Assembly: GCA_021324825.1 (NCBI GenBank)
Contig: JAJPII010000023.1
Coordinates: 115,972 to 179,971 of the forward strand
DNA from: Spartobacteria bacterium
Lineage (GTDB): Bacteria; Verrucomicrobiota; Verrucomicrobiia; Chthoniobacterales; Chthoniobacteraceae
Reading direction: 5' to 3'
Length of the DNA: 64,000 bases
Shown: positions 1 to 7,989 of the stretch, piece after piece
Numbering within the stretch: position 1 is the stretch's first letter
How the letters are laid out: every line of letters begins with the position of its first letter
The notes under the pieces: model-generated
The model's database searches: none
What the model was told of the DNA's origin: nothing
The model's input: only the letters and a program-made list of their open reading frames with translations
Translations under genes and position numbers: made by a program

Positions 1-832
1 CGTTCGCGTTGAGTTGTTCGATCACGTCGATGTTGCCGGCTCCGCAGACGACGTAGAGGAGGCGCCGCCTGGCGTCGTAAAAGAGATCGTCGGCGTCGCC
101 GGAAATTTCCAGATGGGAAATCATTTCGCCTGTATCCTCATCCAGGACTGCCAGCTCCGCGGGCGTCCTGCAGCCGATGAACAAGCGGCGGCCGCTTTCA
201 TCGAGCGCCATGGGGAAATTCGCGCTGGCTCCGCCGATCTTCCACGTCGCGACGACTTCGCCTTTGTCGCGGTCAACCACGGCCACCTGGCGCGCGGCGG
301 GCACGTTGACAAACATCCGCGGCGTTTTTTCCATGAGCTGAAAAGCTTCGGGATGTCCCGAAAGCCTGATCGAACCGATCTGTTTTCCGTTCACGGCATC
401 CACGATCCCGATGCCGCCGCTGCCGAAGCCCACGTAAATCCGCTTCACGGAGCTGTCGTAGCGCACATTGTCGGCGTCGTCTTCGAAAGCGATTTTTCCC
501 AATGAAGCGAAGCTCTGGCCATCGTAGATGTTGACGATCCCGCCCTTGTCATTGGCGATATAAAGGCGGCTCGGTTCAGGGACATATCCGGCGCCTTGCG
601 GCGCGCCAAGCCCGCCGATGGAGCGAACGCGCCCGCCCTTGCGCAGATCGACGACCTCCACCGTATTGTTGCCCAGCGCGCAGACGAACAATCTCGCGCC
701 GCGAACATCAACCGCGAGATGATCGATTCGCCCGTTCACGCCGGGCAGCACGATAGTCTGCTTTAGCCGAAGTTCCGCGGCCTCCCCGGCGGCCGCGGCA
801 CAGGCGCACAAAATCAGCGCCAATGCTTTCAT
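1..832 (-). CDS. YVTN/YncE-like beta-propeller protein, 3' end beyond the window
   Basis: The reverse strand reads openly from an ATG at 832 to the window edge (277 codons). An N-terminal signal peptide (MKALALILCACAAAAG) suggests export. The body is made of repeated blade-like units: RLFVCALGNNTVEVVDL, RLYIANDKGG, RIYVGFGSGGIGIVDA, RLFIGCRTPAELAVLD and RLLYVVCGAGNIDVIE. This is the pattern of YVTN/YncE beta-propellers, which act as scaffold or binding proteins in the periplasm. No enzyme motif is seen. It is divergent from chrB, with 83 bp between the two start codons. The substrate or partner cannot be told from the sequence. Confidence 0.75.
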   Translation of the reverse strand, partial: MKALALILCACAAAAGEAAELRLKQTIVLPGVNGRIDHLAVDVRGARLFVCALGNNTVEVVDLRKGGRVRSIGGLGAPQGAGYVPEPSRLYIANDKGGIVNIYDGQSFASLGKIAFEDDADNVRYDSSVKRIYVGFGSGGIGIVDAVNGKQIGSIRLSGHPEAFQLMEKTPRMFVNVPAARQVAVVDRDKGEVVATWKIGGASANFPMALDESGRRLFIGCRTPAELAVLDEDTGEMISHLEISGDADDLFYDARRRLLYVVCGAGNIDVIEQLNAN

Positions 833-915
833 TTCTATTTCGCGCAAAATAAGACGTGCGGATGTAAGCGTGCTCATGGTATGCAATAGGTATTCCATTT
901 ACAATCTTCGATCCA

Positions 916-1836
916 TTGAATAATTCCGTCACATGGCTCCTGCTGCTCTACACCCTGCCGACGAAGCAGAACACCGAGCGCGTCGCCGTCTGGCGGAAAC
1001 TCAAGAAATTCGGCGCGGTTCCGATCAAGACATCCGCCTACCTGCTTCCCGATCAGCCCGCCCACTACGAGCGCTTCCAGTGGCTGACGCAGCAGATCCG
1101 CGACCACAGCGGCGACGCGACCCTCGTGCGCGCGCGGGAAATCGAAGGGATGCCGAACGAGAAACTCGTCGAGCTGTTCAATCAAGCGCGCGAGAAGGAA
1201 TACCAGGAGGTCGGCAAGGCGTTGCGGGGCATCGCCGGAAAGGGCGCCGATCCCGAGACGGCGTCCGCCGAGCTTGAGCGGTTGAGGCGGCAGTTCAGGC
1301 AAATACGTGAGATCGATTTCTTCGACAACCCGGCGGCGCAGGACGTGGAGATGCTGTTCCGGCGCGCCGAAGGGGGCCGCTCCGCAAAGAAGCCCCGGCC
1401 GAAGCTCGACGCAAAGAGCTACCGGGGAAAAACATGGCTTACGCGGCGGCGTCCCGAAATCGATCGGGTGGGCTCGGCGTGGCTTATCCGCAAATTCATT
1501 GATCCCGGGGCGAAGTTCCTCTTCGCGGCGGCGGCTCCGGTCAATCGCGAGGCCATTCCATTTGATATGCTCGATGCGGAGTTCTCGCATCACGGAAACG
1601 ATTGCACGTTTGAAACGCTGGCGAAGCGGTTCGCGATCCAGGACAAGGCGGTGAGCAGGATCGGCGAGATGATCCACGACGCCGACGTGGAGGACTCGAG
1701 GTTCCAGCGAACGGAATGCGTCGGCCTCGACCGCGTGTTCAAGGGCTGGGGAAAACACGGAATCTCCGACGAGGAAATCCTGGCTCGCGGATTCCAATGC
1801 TTCGACGGGCTTTACACATTCCTCCAACGGCGATGA
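916..1836 (+). CDS. chrB: ChrB-type chromate resistance protein
   Basis: A 306-residue protein. The N-terminal half (LLLLYTLPTKQNTERVAVWRKLKKFGA) matches the ChrB N-terminal domain. The C-terminal half (TRRRPEIDRVGSAWLIRKFIDPGAKF; FAIQDKAVSRIGEMIHDAD) matches the ChrB C-terminal chromate-resistance domain. ChrB proteins regulate or assist the ChrA chromate exporter. The start chosen is TTG at 916; the nearby ATG at 933 is in another frame. Its stop overlaps the start of chrA (ATGA), so the two are translationally coupled and the pair reads as a chromate-response operon. Family assignment is firm; chromate as the true substrate is inferred. Confidence 0.85.
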   Translation: MNNSVTWLLLLYTLPTKQNTERVAVWRKLKKFGAVPIKTSAYLLPDQPAHYERFQWLTQQIRDHSGDATLVRAREIEGMPNEKLVELFNQAREKEYQEVGKALRGIAGKGADPETASAELERLRRQFRQIREIDFFDNPAAQDVEMLFRRAEGGRSAKKPRPKLDAKSYRGKTWLTRRRPEIDRVGSAWLIRKFIDPGAKFLFAAAAPVNREAIPFDMLDAEFSHHGNDCTFETLAKRFAIQDKAVSRIGEMIHDADVEDSRFQRTECVGLDRVFKGWGKHGISDEEILARGFQCFDGLYTFLQRR

Positions 1837-3116
1837 ATACTCCCGAGACGGCTCCAACGGAGCGCCCCAGCTTTTATGAAGCATTACGCTTTTGGCTGAA
1901 GCTGGGATTCATCAGCTTCGGCGGGCCCGCCGGGCAGATCGCGATCATGCAGACCGAGCTCGTGGACAAGAAGAAATGGATCAGCCAGTCCCGGTTTCTC
2001 CACGCGCTCAATTACTGCATGCTTCTGCCGGGGCCGGAAGCGCAGCAACTGTCGATCTATGTGGGCTGGCTGCTGCACAAGACCTGGGGCGGCATCGCAG
2101 CGGGCGCGCTTTTTGTCCTGCCGTCGATGTTCGTTCTGTGGGCGTTGAGCTATGTCTACGCCGCCTGGGGCGCCGTGCCGTGGATCGCGGCGATCTTCTA
2201 CGGACTGAAGCCCGCGGTGACGGCCATCGTCGTGTTCGCGGTGATTCGCATCGGAAAGCGCGCCCTGAAAACCTGGGCCATGTGGAGCGTCGCAGCGCTC
2301 GCGTTCGCCGTGATTTATTTTCCGCCTCACGCGCCGTTTCCGCTCATCATCCTCGGCGCCGCTTTGATCGGCCTCGCCCGCGGTCACCGGGCGAAGGACG
2401 AGGGGGAGTCGGGCGAGGAATGGGAATCGCCCGAACATGCGAAGCCGTCGCTGGCGCGAACGATCAAGATAATCGTGGTCAACGGCGCCTTGTGGTGGGC
2501 GCCGATCATCCTGGCGGGGCTATGGCTGGGCTGGAATCACACCGTGTTCAAGGAGGGCGTGTTTTTCAGCAAGGCGGCGATGGTCACGTTCGGCGGCGCG
2601 TATGCGGTGCTTCCTTACGTCGCGCAGGAAGCCGTGCAAAAATACGGCTGGCTGAAAACCGGTCAGATGCTGGACGGACTCGGGCTGGCCGAGACAACGC
2701 CGGGGCCGCTGATCATGGTGTTGCAATTCGTCGGCTTCATGGGCGGCTGGAAGGCTCCCGGACGTCTTTCCCCGATTGTCGCCGCCACGCTGGGGGCCTT
2801 CATCACGACGTGGGCGACTTTCGCTCCCTGCTTTCTTTGGGTTTTCCTGGGCGCGCCGTACATCGAACGTTTGCGCGGAAACGTCAAGCTAAGCGCCGCG
2901 CTTTCGGCCGTGACCGCCGCCGTGGTGGGCGTGGTCCTGAACCTTGCCGTCTGGTTTGGCGTTCGCGTCCTTGTTCCGGAGCACGGCGTCGATTGGTTTG
3001 CGGTGATGGTGGGCGCGACGGCCTTCGCGGGAATGTTGAAATGGAAATGGGACATCATTCCCGTGGTCATTGGCAGCGGTATCCTGGGCTTGATTTACAA
3101 GCTCATCCTCCGCTGA
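1833..3116 (+). CDS. chrA: ChrA chromate transporter
   Basis: A 427-residue integral membrane protein. It opens with the CHR-family signature (FWLKLGFISFGGPAGQIAIM), and the second half repeats the pattern (AMVTFGGAYAVLPYVAQEAV; LGLAETTPGPLIMVLQFVGF), as expected for the duplicated long-chain ChrA. These inner-membrane proteins export chromate. ATG at 1833 overlaps the chrB stop; longer in-frame starts would lie inside chrB and are rejected. A hydrophilic, Glu-rich loop (EGESGEEWESPEH) separates the two halves. Confidence 0.93.
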   Translation: MNTPETAPTERPSFYEALRFWLKLGFISFGGPAGQIAIMQTELVDKKKWISQSRFLHALNYCMLLPGPEAQQLSIYVGWLLHKTWGGIAAGALFVLPSMFVLWALSYVYAAWGAVPWIAAIFYGLKPAVTAIVVFAVIRIGKRALKTWAMWSVAALAFAVIYFPPHAPFPLIILGAALIGLARGHRAKDEGESGEEWESPEHAKPSLARTIKIIVVNGALWWAPIILAGLWLGWNHTVFKEGVFFSKAAMVTFGGAYAVLPYVAQEAVQKYGWLKTGQMLDGLGLAETTPGPLIMVLQFVGFMGGWKAPGRLSPIVAATLGAFITTWATFAPCFLWVFLGAPYIERLRGNVKLSAALSAVTAAVVGVVLNLAVWFGVRVLVPEHGVDWFAVMVGATAFAGMLKWKWDIIPVVIGSGILGLIYKLILR

Positions 3117-3118
3117 CG

Positions 3119-3154
3119 CTTAGGCGGCCGGCACAGCCGCCTCTACAACCAAGA
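3119..3154 (+). repeat. Palindromic intergenic repeat, copy A
   Basis: The core is GGCGGCcGGCACAGCCGCC followed by TCTACAACCAAGAG. It lies between the convergent chrA and GYF_2 genes. Two more copies lie at 8970-9006 (reverse) and 9055-9090. It is a REP-like element: GC-rich, self-complementary and extragenic. It could also serve as a bidirectional terminator for the convergent genes. Confidence 0.7.
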
Positions 3155-3162
3155 GCGCGCCT

Positions 3163-3663
3163 CTAGTACGACGACTGCGGCTCAAGCTCCGCAAGGCGCG
3201 CTTCCAGCCTCTCGCAACGCTGCTCGGCGTCTTCGCGGGCTTTCTGCTCGTCGGCCAGGGTCTCTTCCAGTTCCCGGATGCGCTGCTGCAAACTCAGGCG
3301 AATGCTGGTGCGCACCGGTTCCTCGTCGCGGAGCATCGGCAGGTCTTTGACCATCTGCGCCGCGCCGTCGCGGCAGTTGGTGATGACGGTGTCGGCGGTT
3401 ATCTCGCCCATCCTTACGAATTCCTTCACGGCCCCCACGGTGGTCGGCCCGTAATACTGGTTCTCGCCGACTTCAACCAGATAGTCCATTTCCAGTTCCG
3501 GGATCATGGGCGCTTTCATCCAGTTTTTTCCGTCGGTGGAGACTTTATCCAGGGGGGATATCTGGGCCTCGGTCGCCCATAAATAAAGCTGATCCAGCGA
3601 GATGGGGCCGAAAAGGCTGCCGTCATCGTGCTTCATCAAAAACCAGTTTTGCGATTCGTCCAT
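3163..3663 (-). CDS. GYF_2-domain protein with coiled-coil tail
   Basis: A 166-residue protein. The N-terminus (NWFLMKHDDGSLFGPISLDQL) and a second module (YLVEVGENQYYGPTTVGAVKEF) carry the W/Y..G...GP pattern of GYF_2 (DUF4339) domains, which are thought to mediate protein-protein contacts. Residues about 120-160 form a charged coiled coil (SLQQRIRELEETLADEQKAR). No enzymatic residues are seen. It lies directly downstream of a LysM protein with no gap between them, so the two are probably co-transcribed. The role is unknown. Confidence 0.75.
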   Translation of the reverse strand: MDESQNWFLMKHDDGSLFGPISLDQLYLWATEAQISPLDKVSTDGKNWMKAPMIPELEMDYLVEVGENQYYGPTTVGAVKEFVRMGEITADTVITNCRDGAAQMVKDLPMLRDEEPVRTSIRLSLQQRIRELEETLADEQKAREDAEQRCERLEARLAELEPQSSY

Positions 3664-4167
3664 TTATTGCTTCTCCTTTTTATGGCTGTCACCGCTTTTG
3701 GCGGAAGGGATTGTCAAGGTCTGGCCGATCTGCAAGGTGCGATCATTATGGATGTTGTTCGTTTTCTGCAAGTCGCCGACGCTTACTTTGTATAGACGGG
3801 CGATGGAGGTCAAGGTTTCGCCGCGCGTGACGACGTGCGTCGTGCCGACGTCGACCGGTTCGGCCTTTGGGGGCTCGGGGCTGCCTGACGAGGCGGAGGC
3901 GGGGGCGGGGGAGGGAGCGGCGGGGCTCGACTCCGGCGCGGGCGGCATGTTCTGGACAGGGGGCGGGGAGGGATGGGCCGCTTCGAGCAACTGGCTCAAC
4001 TTCGCGACCTGCTGCGTCAGGACGTCGATCTGGCGGCCTTGTTGCTCGAGTAGCTGGCGTATGGAGCGCAGGTCATCGGCGGGCGCCGGCTTCGGGTTCT
4101 GCGCATGGGCCAGGGACGCGCTCCCGAGGAGGGCGAAGGCGGCGTAGCGTGCGATCAGAAGGCGCAT
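3664..4167 (-). CDS. Exported LysM-domain protein
   Basis: A 167-residue protein with an N-terminal signal peptide (cleavage after SLAHA), a short coiled coil (RSIRQLLEQQGRQIDVLTQQ), a Pro/Ala-rich linker, and one C-terminal LysM module (HVVTRGETLTSIARLYKV ... LQIGQTLTIPS). LysM modules bind peptidoglycan, so it is probably a periplasmic or envelope protein anchored to the wall. It is divergent from the UBact gene, with 110 bp shared upstream sequence, and is followed immediately by the GYF_2 gene. Confidence 0.85.
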   Translation of the reverse strand: MRLLIARYAAFALLGSASLAHAQNPKPAPADDLRSIRQLLEQQGRQIDVLTQQVAKLSQLLEAAHPSPPPVQNMPPAPESSPAAPSPAPASASSGSPEPPKAEPVDVGTTHVVTRGETLTSIARLYKVSVGDLQKTNNIHNDRTLQIGQTLTIPSAKSGDSHKKEKQ

Positions 4168-4277
4168 CGAGAGACTCTGTCACTTCCGGGAATGAATGCA
4201 AGTCCCCTCGCTGATTTCGCAACCGGGAAAGCGCCGGGCGGGCCTTGCGTTTTCGCGATTTTATCTTAACCTGAGCC

Positions 4278-4454
4278 ATGCCTGACAGGACGCAAAAACC
4301 GGTTGCTCCCGCGCCGTGGGGGCCGAAAGAAGGCGACGGCGGAGGGCCGAAGGCGCCGGATATCTCGAAGCCGGATACGAGGGATCTTCTCAAGCGCATG
4401 CGCAAGGTGGACCCCAACCAGTCGAAGCGCTACAGACAACGGACGGGGCAGTGA
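4278..4454 (+). CDS. ubact: UBact, ubiquitin-like protein modifier
   Basis: A 58-residue, charged, low-complexity protein rich in Pro, Gly, Lys and Asp. The N-terminus has the APWGPKEGDGGGPKAP segment and the C-terminus the LLKRMRKVDPNQSKRYRQ block plus a final Arg-Thr-Gly-Gln. This matches UBact, the Gram-negative counterpart of Pup. A terminal Gln, as in many Pups, would need deamidation to Glu by a Dop-like enzyme before ligation to substrate lysines. The ATG at 4278 precedes prcB; the stop codon overlaps the prcB start (TGATG). The ligase, deamidase and Mpa/ARC-type unfoldase genes are not in the window. Confidence 0.9.
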   Translation: MPDRTQKPVAPAPWGPKEGDGGGPKAPDISKPDTRDLLKRMRKVDPNQSKRYRQRTGQ

Positions 4455-5242
4455 TGGACCTCCCCGGCGCGGGCGACCCGGATTTCGTGGGATTGCTTCG
4501 GAGAAAGGGCGTTTACCCGGAGGGCTCCGCGGTCAATACCGCGGGCGCGGCGGCGATCCCGGCTCAGACGCAGGCGACGACGATCCTCGCCTTCAAGTTC
4601 TCGGAAGGCGTGCTGGTCGCGGGCGACCGGCGGGCGACGGCGGGCAACGTGGTCGTCTATGAACACGCGGACAAGGTTCTGGAGATCGACGGGCATTCCC
4701 TCATGGCGATCGCGGGGGTTCCCGCGACCGCCTGGGAAATGGCTCGGACGCTGGAGCATTCCTTCCAATTCTACCGGCGCAGCCAGCTCCAGGAAATGAG
4801 CGTGGACGGCAAGGTGCGCGCGCTCTCGAAGCTGTTGCGCGACAATCTTGGTTTCGTGATGCAGGGGGTGGGCGTGGTGGTGCCGATCTTCGCGACATTC
4901 GATACGGAGCAGAAGATCGCCCGCCTCTATTTCTACGACGCGATGGGCGCCCAGTTCGAAGCGGCGGACTTCGCGGCCACCGGCTCGGGGTCGCCGGCGG
5001 TCCGCAGCGTCCTGCACTACCAAAACACATGGGGCGCGGCTCCGTTGCGGCAACTCGGGCGCACGGACGCTCTCGTCCTGGCATTGCGCGCTCTGGATAC
5101 CGCGGCGGAGATGGATACGGCCACGGGCGGCATAGACAGAAGGGGGCGAAGTTACCCTTTGGTCAAGATCGTCTCGGAGGCGGGCATTGTTACTTTAACA
5201 CCGGAAGAAATAGCGGAAGTCCATAGACAGCAGGTCCCATGA
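4454..5242 (+). CDS. prcB: 20S proteasome beta subunit
   Basis: A 262-residue precursor. A propeptide of about 41 residues ends at Ala41, and the predicted N-terminal nucleophile is Thr42 of TTILAFKF. Asp58 in VAGDRRAT and Lys74 in ADKVLEI sit at mature positions 17 and 33, the expected catalytic partners. It forms the proteolytic inner rings of the core particle. The start at 4454 overlaps the UBact stop; longer in-frame starts lie inside UBact. Its 3' end overlaps prcA (ATGA). Gene order UBact-prcB-prcA mirrors actinobacterial pup-prcB-prcA. Confidence 0.95.
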   Translation: MDLPGAGDPDFVGLLRRKGVYPEGSAVNTAGAAAIPAQTQATTILAFKFSEGVLVAGDRRATAGNVVVYEHADKVLEIDGHSLMAIAGVPATAWEMARTLEHSFQFYRRSQLQEMSVDGKVRALSKLLRDNLGFVMQGVGVVVPIFATFDTEQKIARLYFYDAMGAQFEAADFAATGSGSPAVRSVLHYQNTWGAAPLRQLGRTDALVLALRALDTAAEMDTATGGIDRRGRSYPLVKIVSEAGIVTLTPEEIAEVHRQQVP

Positions 5243-6024
5243 TCGAGGAACCGTATCGTTGGGTCGAGGCGATCGCCAATCGGCGCGAGTACATCGAGGA
5301 CCAACTCGCCAGCGGCGGCCCCATCGCCTGTCTCAGTTGCGCCGCGGGGATTCTTTTCCTGAGCGCCGGGCGGGAACGCCAGAAGATTTTCGAGATTTAC
5401 GACCGCATCGCGATGGGGGCGGTGGGGCACCCGGGGGATATTGAGCGGCTTCGCATGGCGGCGATAGAGGTCGCGAGCACGGAGGGCTTTACCCGCTCGG
5501 CGAGCGATGTTTCCCTGCGGAGGCTGGCCGCTTATTCCCTCAGCCCCGCGTTGAAGACCGCTTTCGAGCAGGTTTACGGCGCGCCCTACCTGGTGCGGAT
5601 GCTCTTCGCGGAGCTGGGACGGGGAAGCGCGCCGAATCTTTTCGTGCGGATCGAATATGACGGTTCCCTCCACACCAACGGCGGAATGCTGGGCCGCAGC
5701 TTCGAGGATTTCGGCGTGATCTCAGGCACGGCGTCCTCGACGGAGTGGATGGAGCAATTCCTCAAGGGGAAGAGCCTGGCGCAAGCCCCGCTGGAAGAGG
5801 CGTTGCGAACGGCCTTGGAAACATGGAGCGTCGGCCGCCTGGGCCTTGCTCCCGACGCGCCGAAGGAACTGCCCGCGGCGGAGGCGATAGCGGCTCATTT
5901 GAAGGAGCATCTGGCCGATTTGGAGGTCGAAGCGGCGCTGCTGGAAAGGGCCGCGAGGATGCCCGCGACTTTCCGTCCGATTGGCGCGGGCGAGCTTGAA
6001 CCGATCCTGGCGATTTTCAGGTAA
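5239..6024 (+). CDS. prcA: 20S proteasome alpha subunit
   Basis: A 261-residue protein with the alpha-subunit fold markers: an N-terminal helix segment (YRWVEAIANRREYIEDQLA), the beta core (KIFEIYDRIAMGAVGHPGDI), the segment RLAAYSLSPALKTAFEQVYG, and VRIEYDGSLH. It has no N-terminal nucleophile, as expected for the gating outer ring. It overlaps prcB by 4 bp. The closest functional model is actinobacterial PrcA; sequence divergence is clear, but length and motif order agree. Confidence 0.93.
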   Translation: MIEEPYRWVEAIANRREYIEDQLASGGPIACLSCAAGILFLSAGRERQKIFEIYDRIAMGAVGHPGDIERLRMAAIEVASTEGFTRSASDVSLRRLAAYSLSPALKTAFEQVYGAPYLVRMLFAELGRGSAPNLFVRIEYDGSLHTNGGMLGRSFEDFGVISGTASSTEWMEQFLKGKSLAQAPLEEALRTALETWSVGRLGLAPDAPKELPAAEAIAAHLKEHLADLEVEAALLERAARMPATFRPIGAGELEPILAIFR

Positions 6025-6091
6025 GGCGGTTTTCCAGAATTTCTGAACAAGAAAAGCGTGCTTTCCGTCCAATCCCGGAGCATTCTATTCC

Positions 6092-6934
6092 ATGTCAGTG
6101 AAGGCATTACGACAGGCTCCGGGCTTCAAGGGCCGGCTCTGGCGCGGCGCGGCCGTTCGCAACGGCATGCCGTGTGTGGGCCTCGTGGTATTTCTGGGCT
6201 GCTTCACCTGCATTGTTGCTCCCGACGTGGAGCGCCCCAAGGAAACGGCGATCGTCCCGGATTACTCCCTGCCGATGGTCGTCCTGGACCCCGGCCACGG
6301 CGGCAACGACGGCGGCGCGACCTCGCACGGCTTGCATGAGAAAGACCTGACTCTGGACGTGGCGTTGCGGATAGAGCAGATGCTCCGCAGCGCGGATTTC
6401 CCGGTGATGTTGACGCGGCGCGACGACACGTACGTCTCCCTGGCCGAACGCGCCGGCATCGCCAACCAGATCGACAAGTCGATCTTTGTCAGCCTTCATT
6501 TCAACCAATCCAGCGAACCTTCCGCGCAGGGCGTGGAGACCTACTACGCGGACAAAAAGGAACCCCCGGAATACGCCTGGACGTGGGTCGGCTTGTTCGT
6601 GAAACCGGAGATGCAGCCGCTGGATAACGGCGAAGCGCTCGCCAGCTTCATCCAGGCCTCGCTCGTGATGAAGGTGGATGTCGTCAACCGGGGGATAAAG
6701 AGCCGCAGCCTGTATGTCGTGCGCAACGTGCGGAACGCGGCGGTCCTCGTGGAAGGAGGCTTCATCAGCAATCCCCTGGAAGCGCGGCTGCTGGCGAACG
6801 CCGATTACCGGCAGCGGATAGCGGGCGCCATCGCGGACGGGATCGTCAACTACGAAAAGACGCAACGCCTGGCGCCTCCCAACAGGCTCGCCAAGGCCGC
6901 GGAGGAAAAGCCCCCCGCATCGCCCAAGAATTGA
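6092..6934 (+). CDS. N-acetylmuramoyl-L-alanine amidase (Amidase_3)
   Basis: A 280-residue protein. A hydrophobic segment near residues 28-45 (CVGLVVFLGCFTCIV) is a signal anchor or signal peptide. The catalytic domain starts at about residue 60: DPGHGG supplies the first zinc His, LHEKDLTLDV the Glu, FVSLHFN the second His, and VLVEGGFISN the catalytic Glu. These zinc amidases cut the amide bond between MurNAc and the stem peptide, and usually act in cell division or wall remodelling. It starts 67 bp after prcA and is followed at once by a peptidoglycan-binding protein. Confidence 0.92.
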   Translation: MSVKALRQAPGFKGRLWRGAAVRNGMPCVGLVVFLGCFTCIVAPDVERPKETAIVPDYSLPMVVLDPGHGGNDGGATSHGLHEKDLTLDVALRIEQMLRSADFPVMLTRRDDTYVSLAERAGIANQIDKSIFVSLHFNQSSEPSAQGVETYYADKKEPPEYAWTWVGLFVKPEMQPLDNGEALASFIQASLVMKVDVVNRGIKSRSLYVVRNVRNAAVLVEGGFISNPLEARLLANADYRQRIAGAIADGIVNYEKTQRLAPPNRLAKAAEEKPPASPKN

Positions 6935-6942
6935 AGTTTTCC

Positions 6943-7641
6943 ATGAGAAGAGCCCTCCTGCTGCTGATCCTGCTGGCTGTTTGCGGCGCGCGCGCCGACG
7001 AGGAGACCCGCGCCGCCCAGGAGCAGTTGAAAAGCCGGGGGTTCTACTTTGGCGAAGTCGACGGCGAAGCGGGGGCCGAAACGGCGGCGGCGATCCGCCG
7101 GTACCAGATTCGGAACGGACTGGAAGTGACCGGCGCGTTGAACCAGGAGACGCTCTCCTCGTTGAAAATCGCGGGCGAGCCGAAGCCGGCAGCCCGGGCG
7201 GGGACAACTTCCGATACTTCCGTTTACAAATCGGATCGCGATTTCCTGCATCAACAGGAAAAGCCGGCGCCCACCGCGCCCACCCCGACTCCCGAGCCTC
7301 CGCAGGAACGCTACGCCGGAACCGTGGCGCCCTCCACTCCCGACTACGGCGTATTCTACGCGCGCACGCCGTATGAAAACGCGCCCGCCGAAGTGCAGGT
7401 GCAAATGTTGCGGCGCGCGCAGGAAACGCTCTCCCGCTACGGCTACTACCGGGGGATACTCGACGGCTTTCCCGGCCCCGCCACGCGGCGGGCGATCTTC
7501 CTGTTCCAGCAAAACGCCGGACTCGCCGCCACCGCCCGGCTGGATACGGACACCCTTGCGGCGCTGCGCCTGCTTCCCGGGCGCGAAGTTTACGCGCCGC
7601 GGCCCTATGGCGCGCCGTTGCGGGGAATCTGGGTGCATTGA
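6943..7641 (+). CDS. Exported protein with two peptidoglycan-binding modules
   Basis: A 232-residue protein. The signal peptide is MRRALLLLILLAVCGARA. Two PG_binding_1 repeats follow: AAQEQLKSRGFYFGEVDGEA...AAAIRRYQ near the N-terminus and RAQETLSRYGYYRGILDGFP...RRAIFLFQQ near the C-terminus. A Pro-rich linker separates them. There is no catalytic domain. ATG 6943 is preferred over TTG 6931 because it gives the clean signal peptide. With the amidase upstream and the lipoprotein downstream it forms a small envelope operon. Confidence 0.85.
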   Translation: MRRALLLLILLAVCGARADEETRAAQEQLKSRGFYFGEVDGEAGAETAAAIRRYQIRNGLEVTGALNQETLSSLKIAGEPKPAARAGTTSDTSVYKSDRDFLHQQEKPAPTAPTPTPEPPQERYAGTVAPSTPDYGVFYARTPYENAPAEVQVQMLRRAQETLSRYGYYRGILDGFPGPATRRAIFLFQQNAGLAATARLDTDTLAALRLLPGREVYAPRPYGAPLRGIWVH

Positions 7642-7650
7642 AATTTGGGC

Positions 7651-7983
7651 ATGCGCCGGCATCTCTCCGCAATCGCCTGCATGTGCGCCCTGGCCGCGGC
7701 GGGATGCGCCGCTTCGCCAAAACGCCCGAAGGCGGCGCAGGCGGCCCCGCCTCCGCATCGTCCGGAACTCATCGGCTCCATCGCGCTCGTCAACTCCGCC
7801 CTCAACTTTGCGCTGGTTGACATGCGCGCTTTCGAATACCCCGGCGTCGGCGTGGCGCTCGAAAGCTTCTCCGAGGGAAAACAGACCGCGATCCTCATGG
7901 TCAGCCCGGAAAAAAACCGCCCCTTCATCGTGGCCGACATCGTGAAAGGGACGCCCGGCAAAGGCGACCTGGTCTACCAGTAG
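7651..7983 (+). CDS. Small lipoprotein of unknown function
   Basis: About 110 residues. The N-terminus has a type II signal peptide with lipobox LAAAGC. The mature part (LIGSIALVNSALNFALVDM ... FIVADIVKGTPGKGDLVYQ) looks like a short beta-rich domain, repeated in many verrucomicrobial and planctomycetal genomes as an uncharacterised lipoprotein (family recollection, not checked). ATG 7651 is chosen over the in-frame TTG 7645. The ABC ATPase starts 7 bp downstream, so the genes are probably co-transcribed. Confidence 0.7.
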   Translation: MRRHLSAIACMCALAAAGCAASPKRPKAAQAAPPPHRPELIGSIALVNSALNFALVDMRAFEYPGVGVALESFSEGKQTAILMVSPEKNRPFIVADIVKGTPGKGDLVYQ

Positions 7984-7989
7984 AAACCG

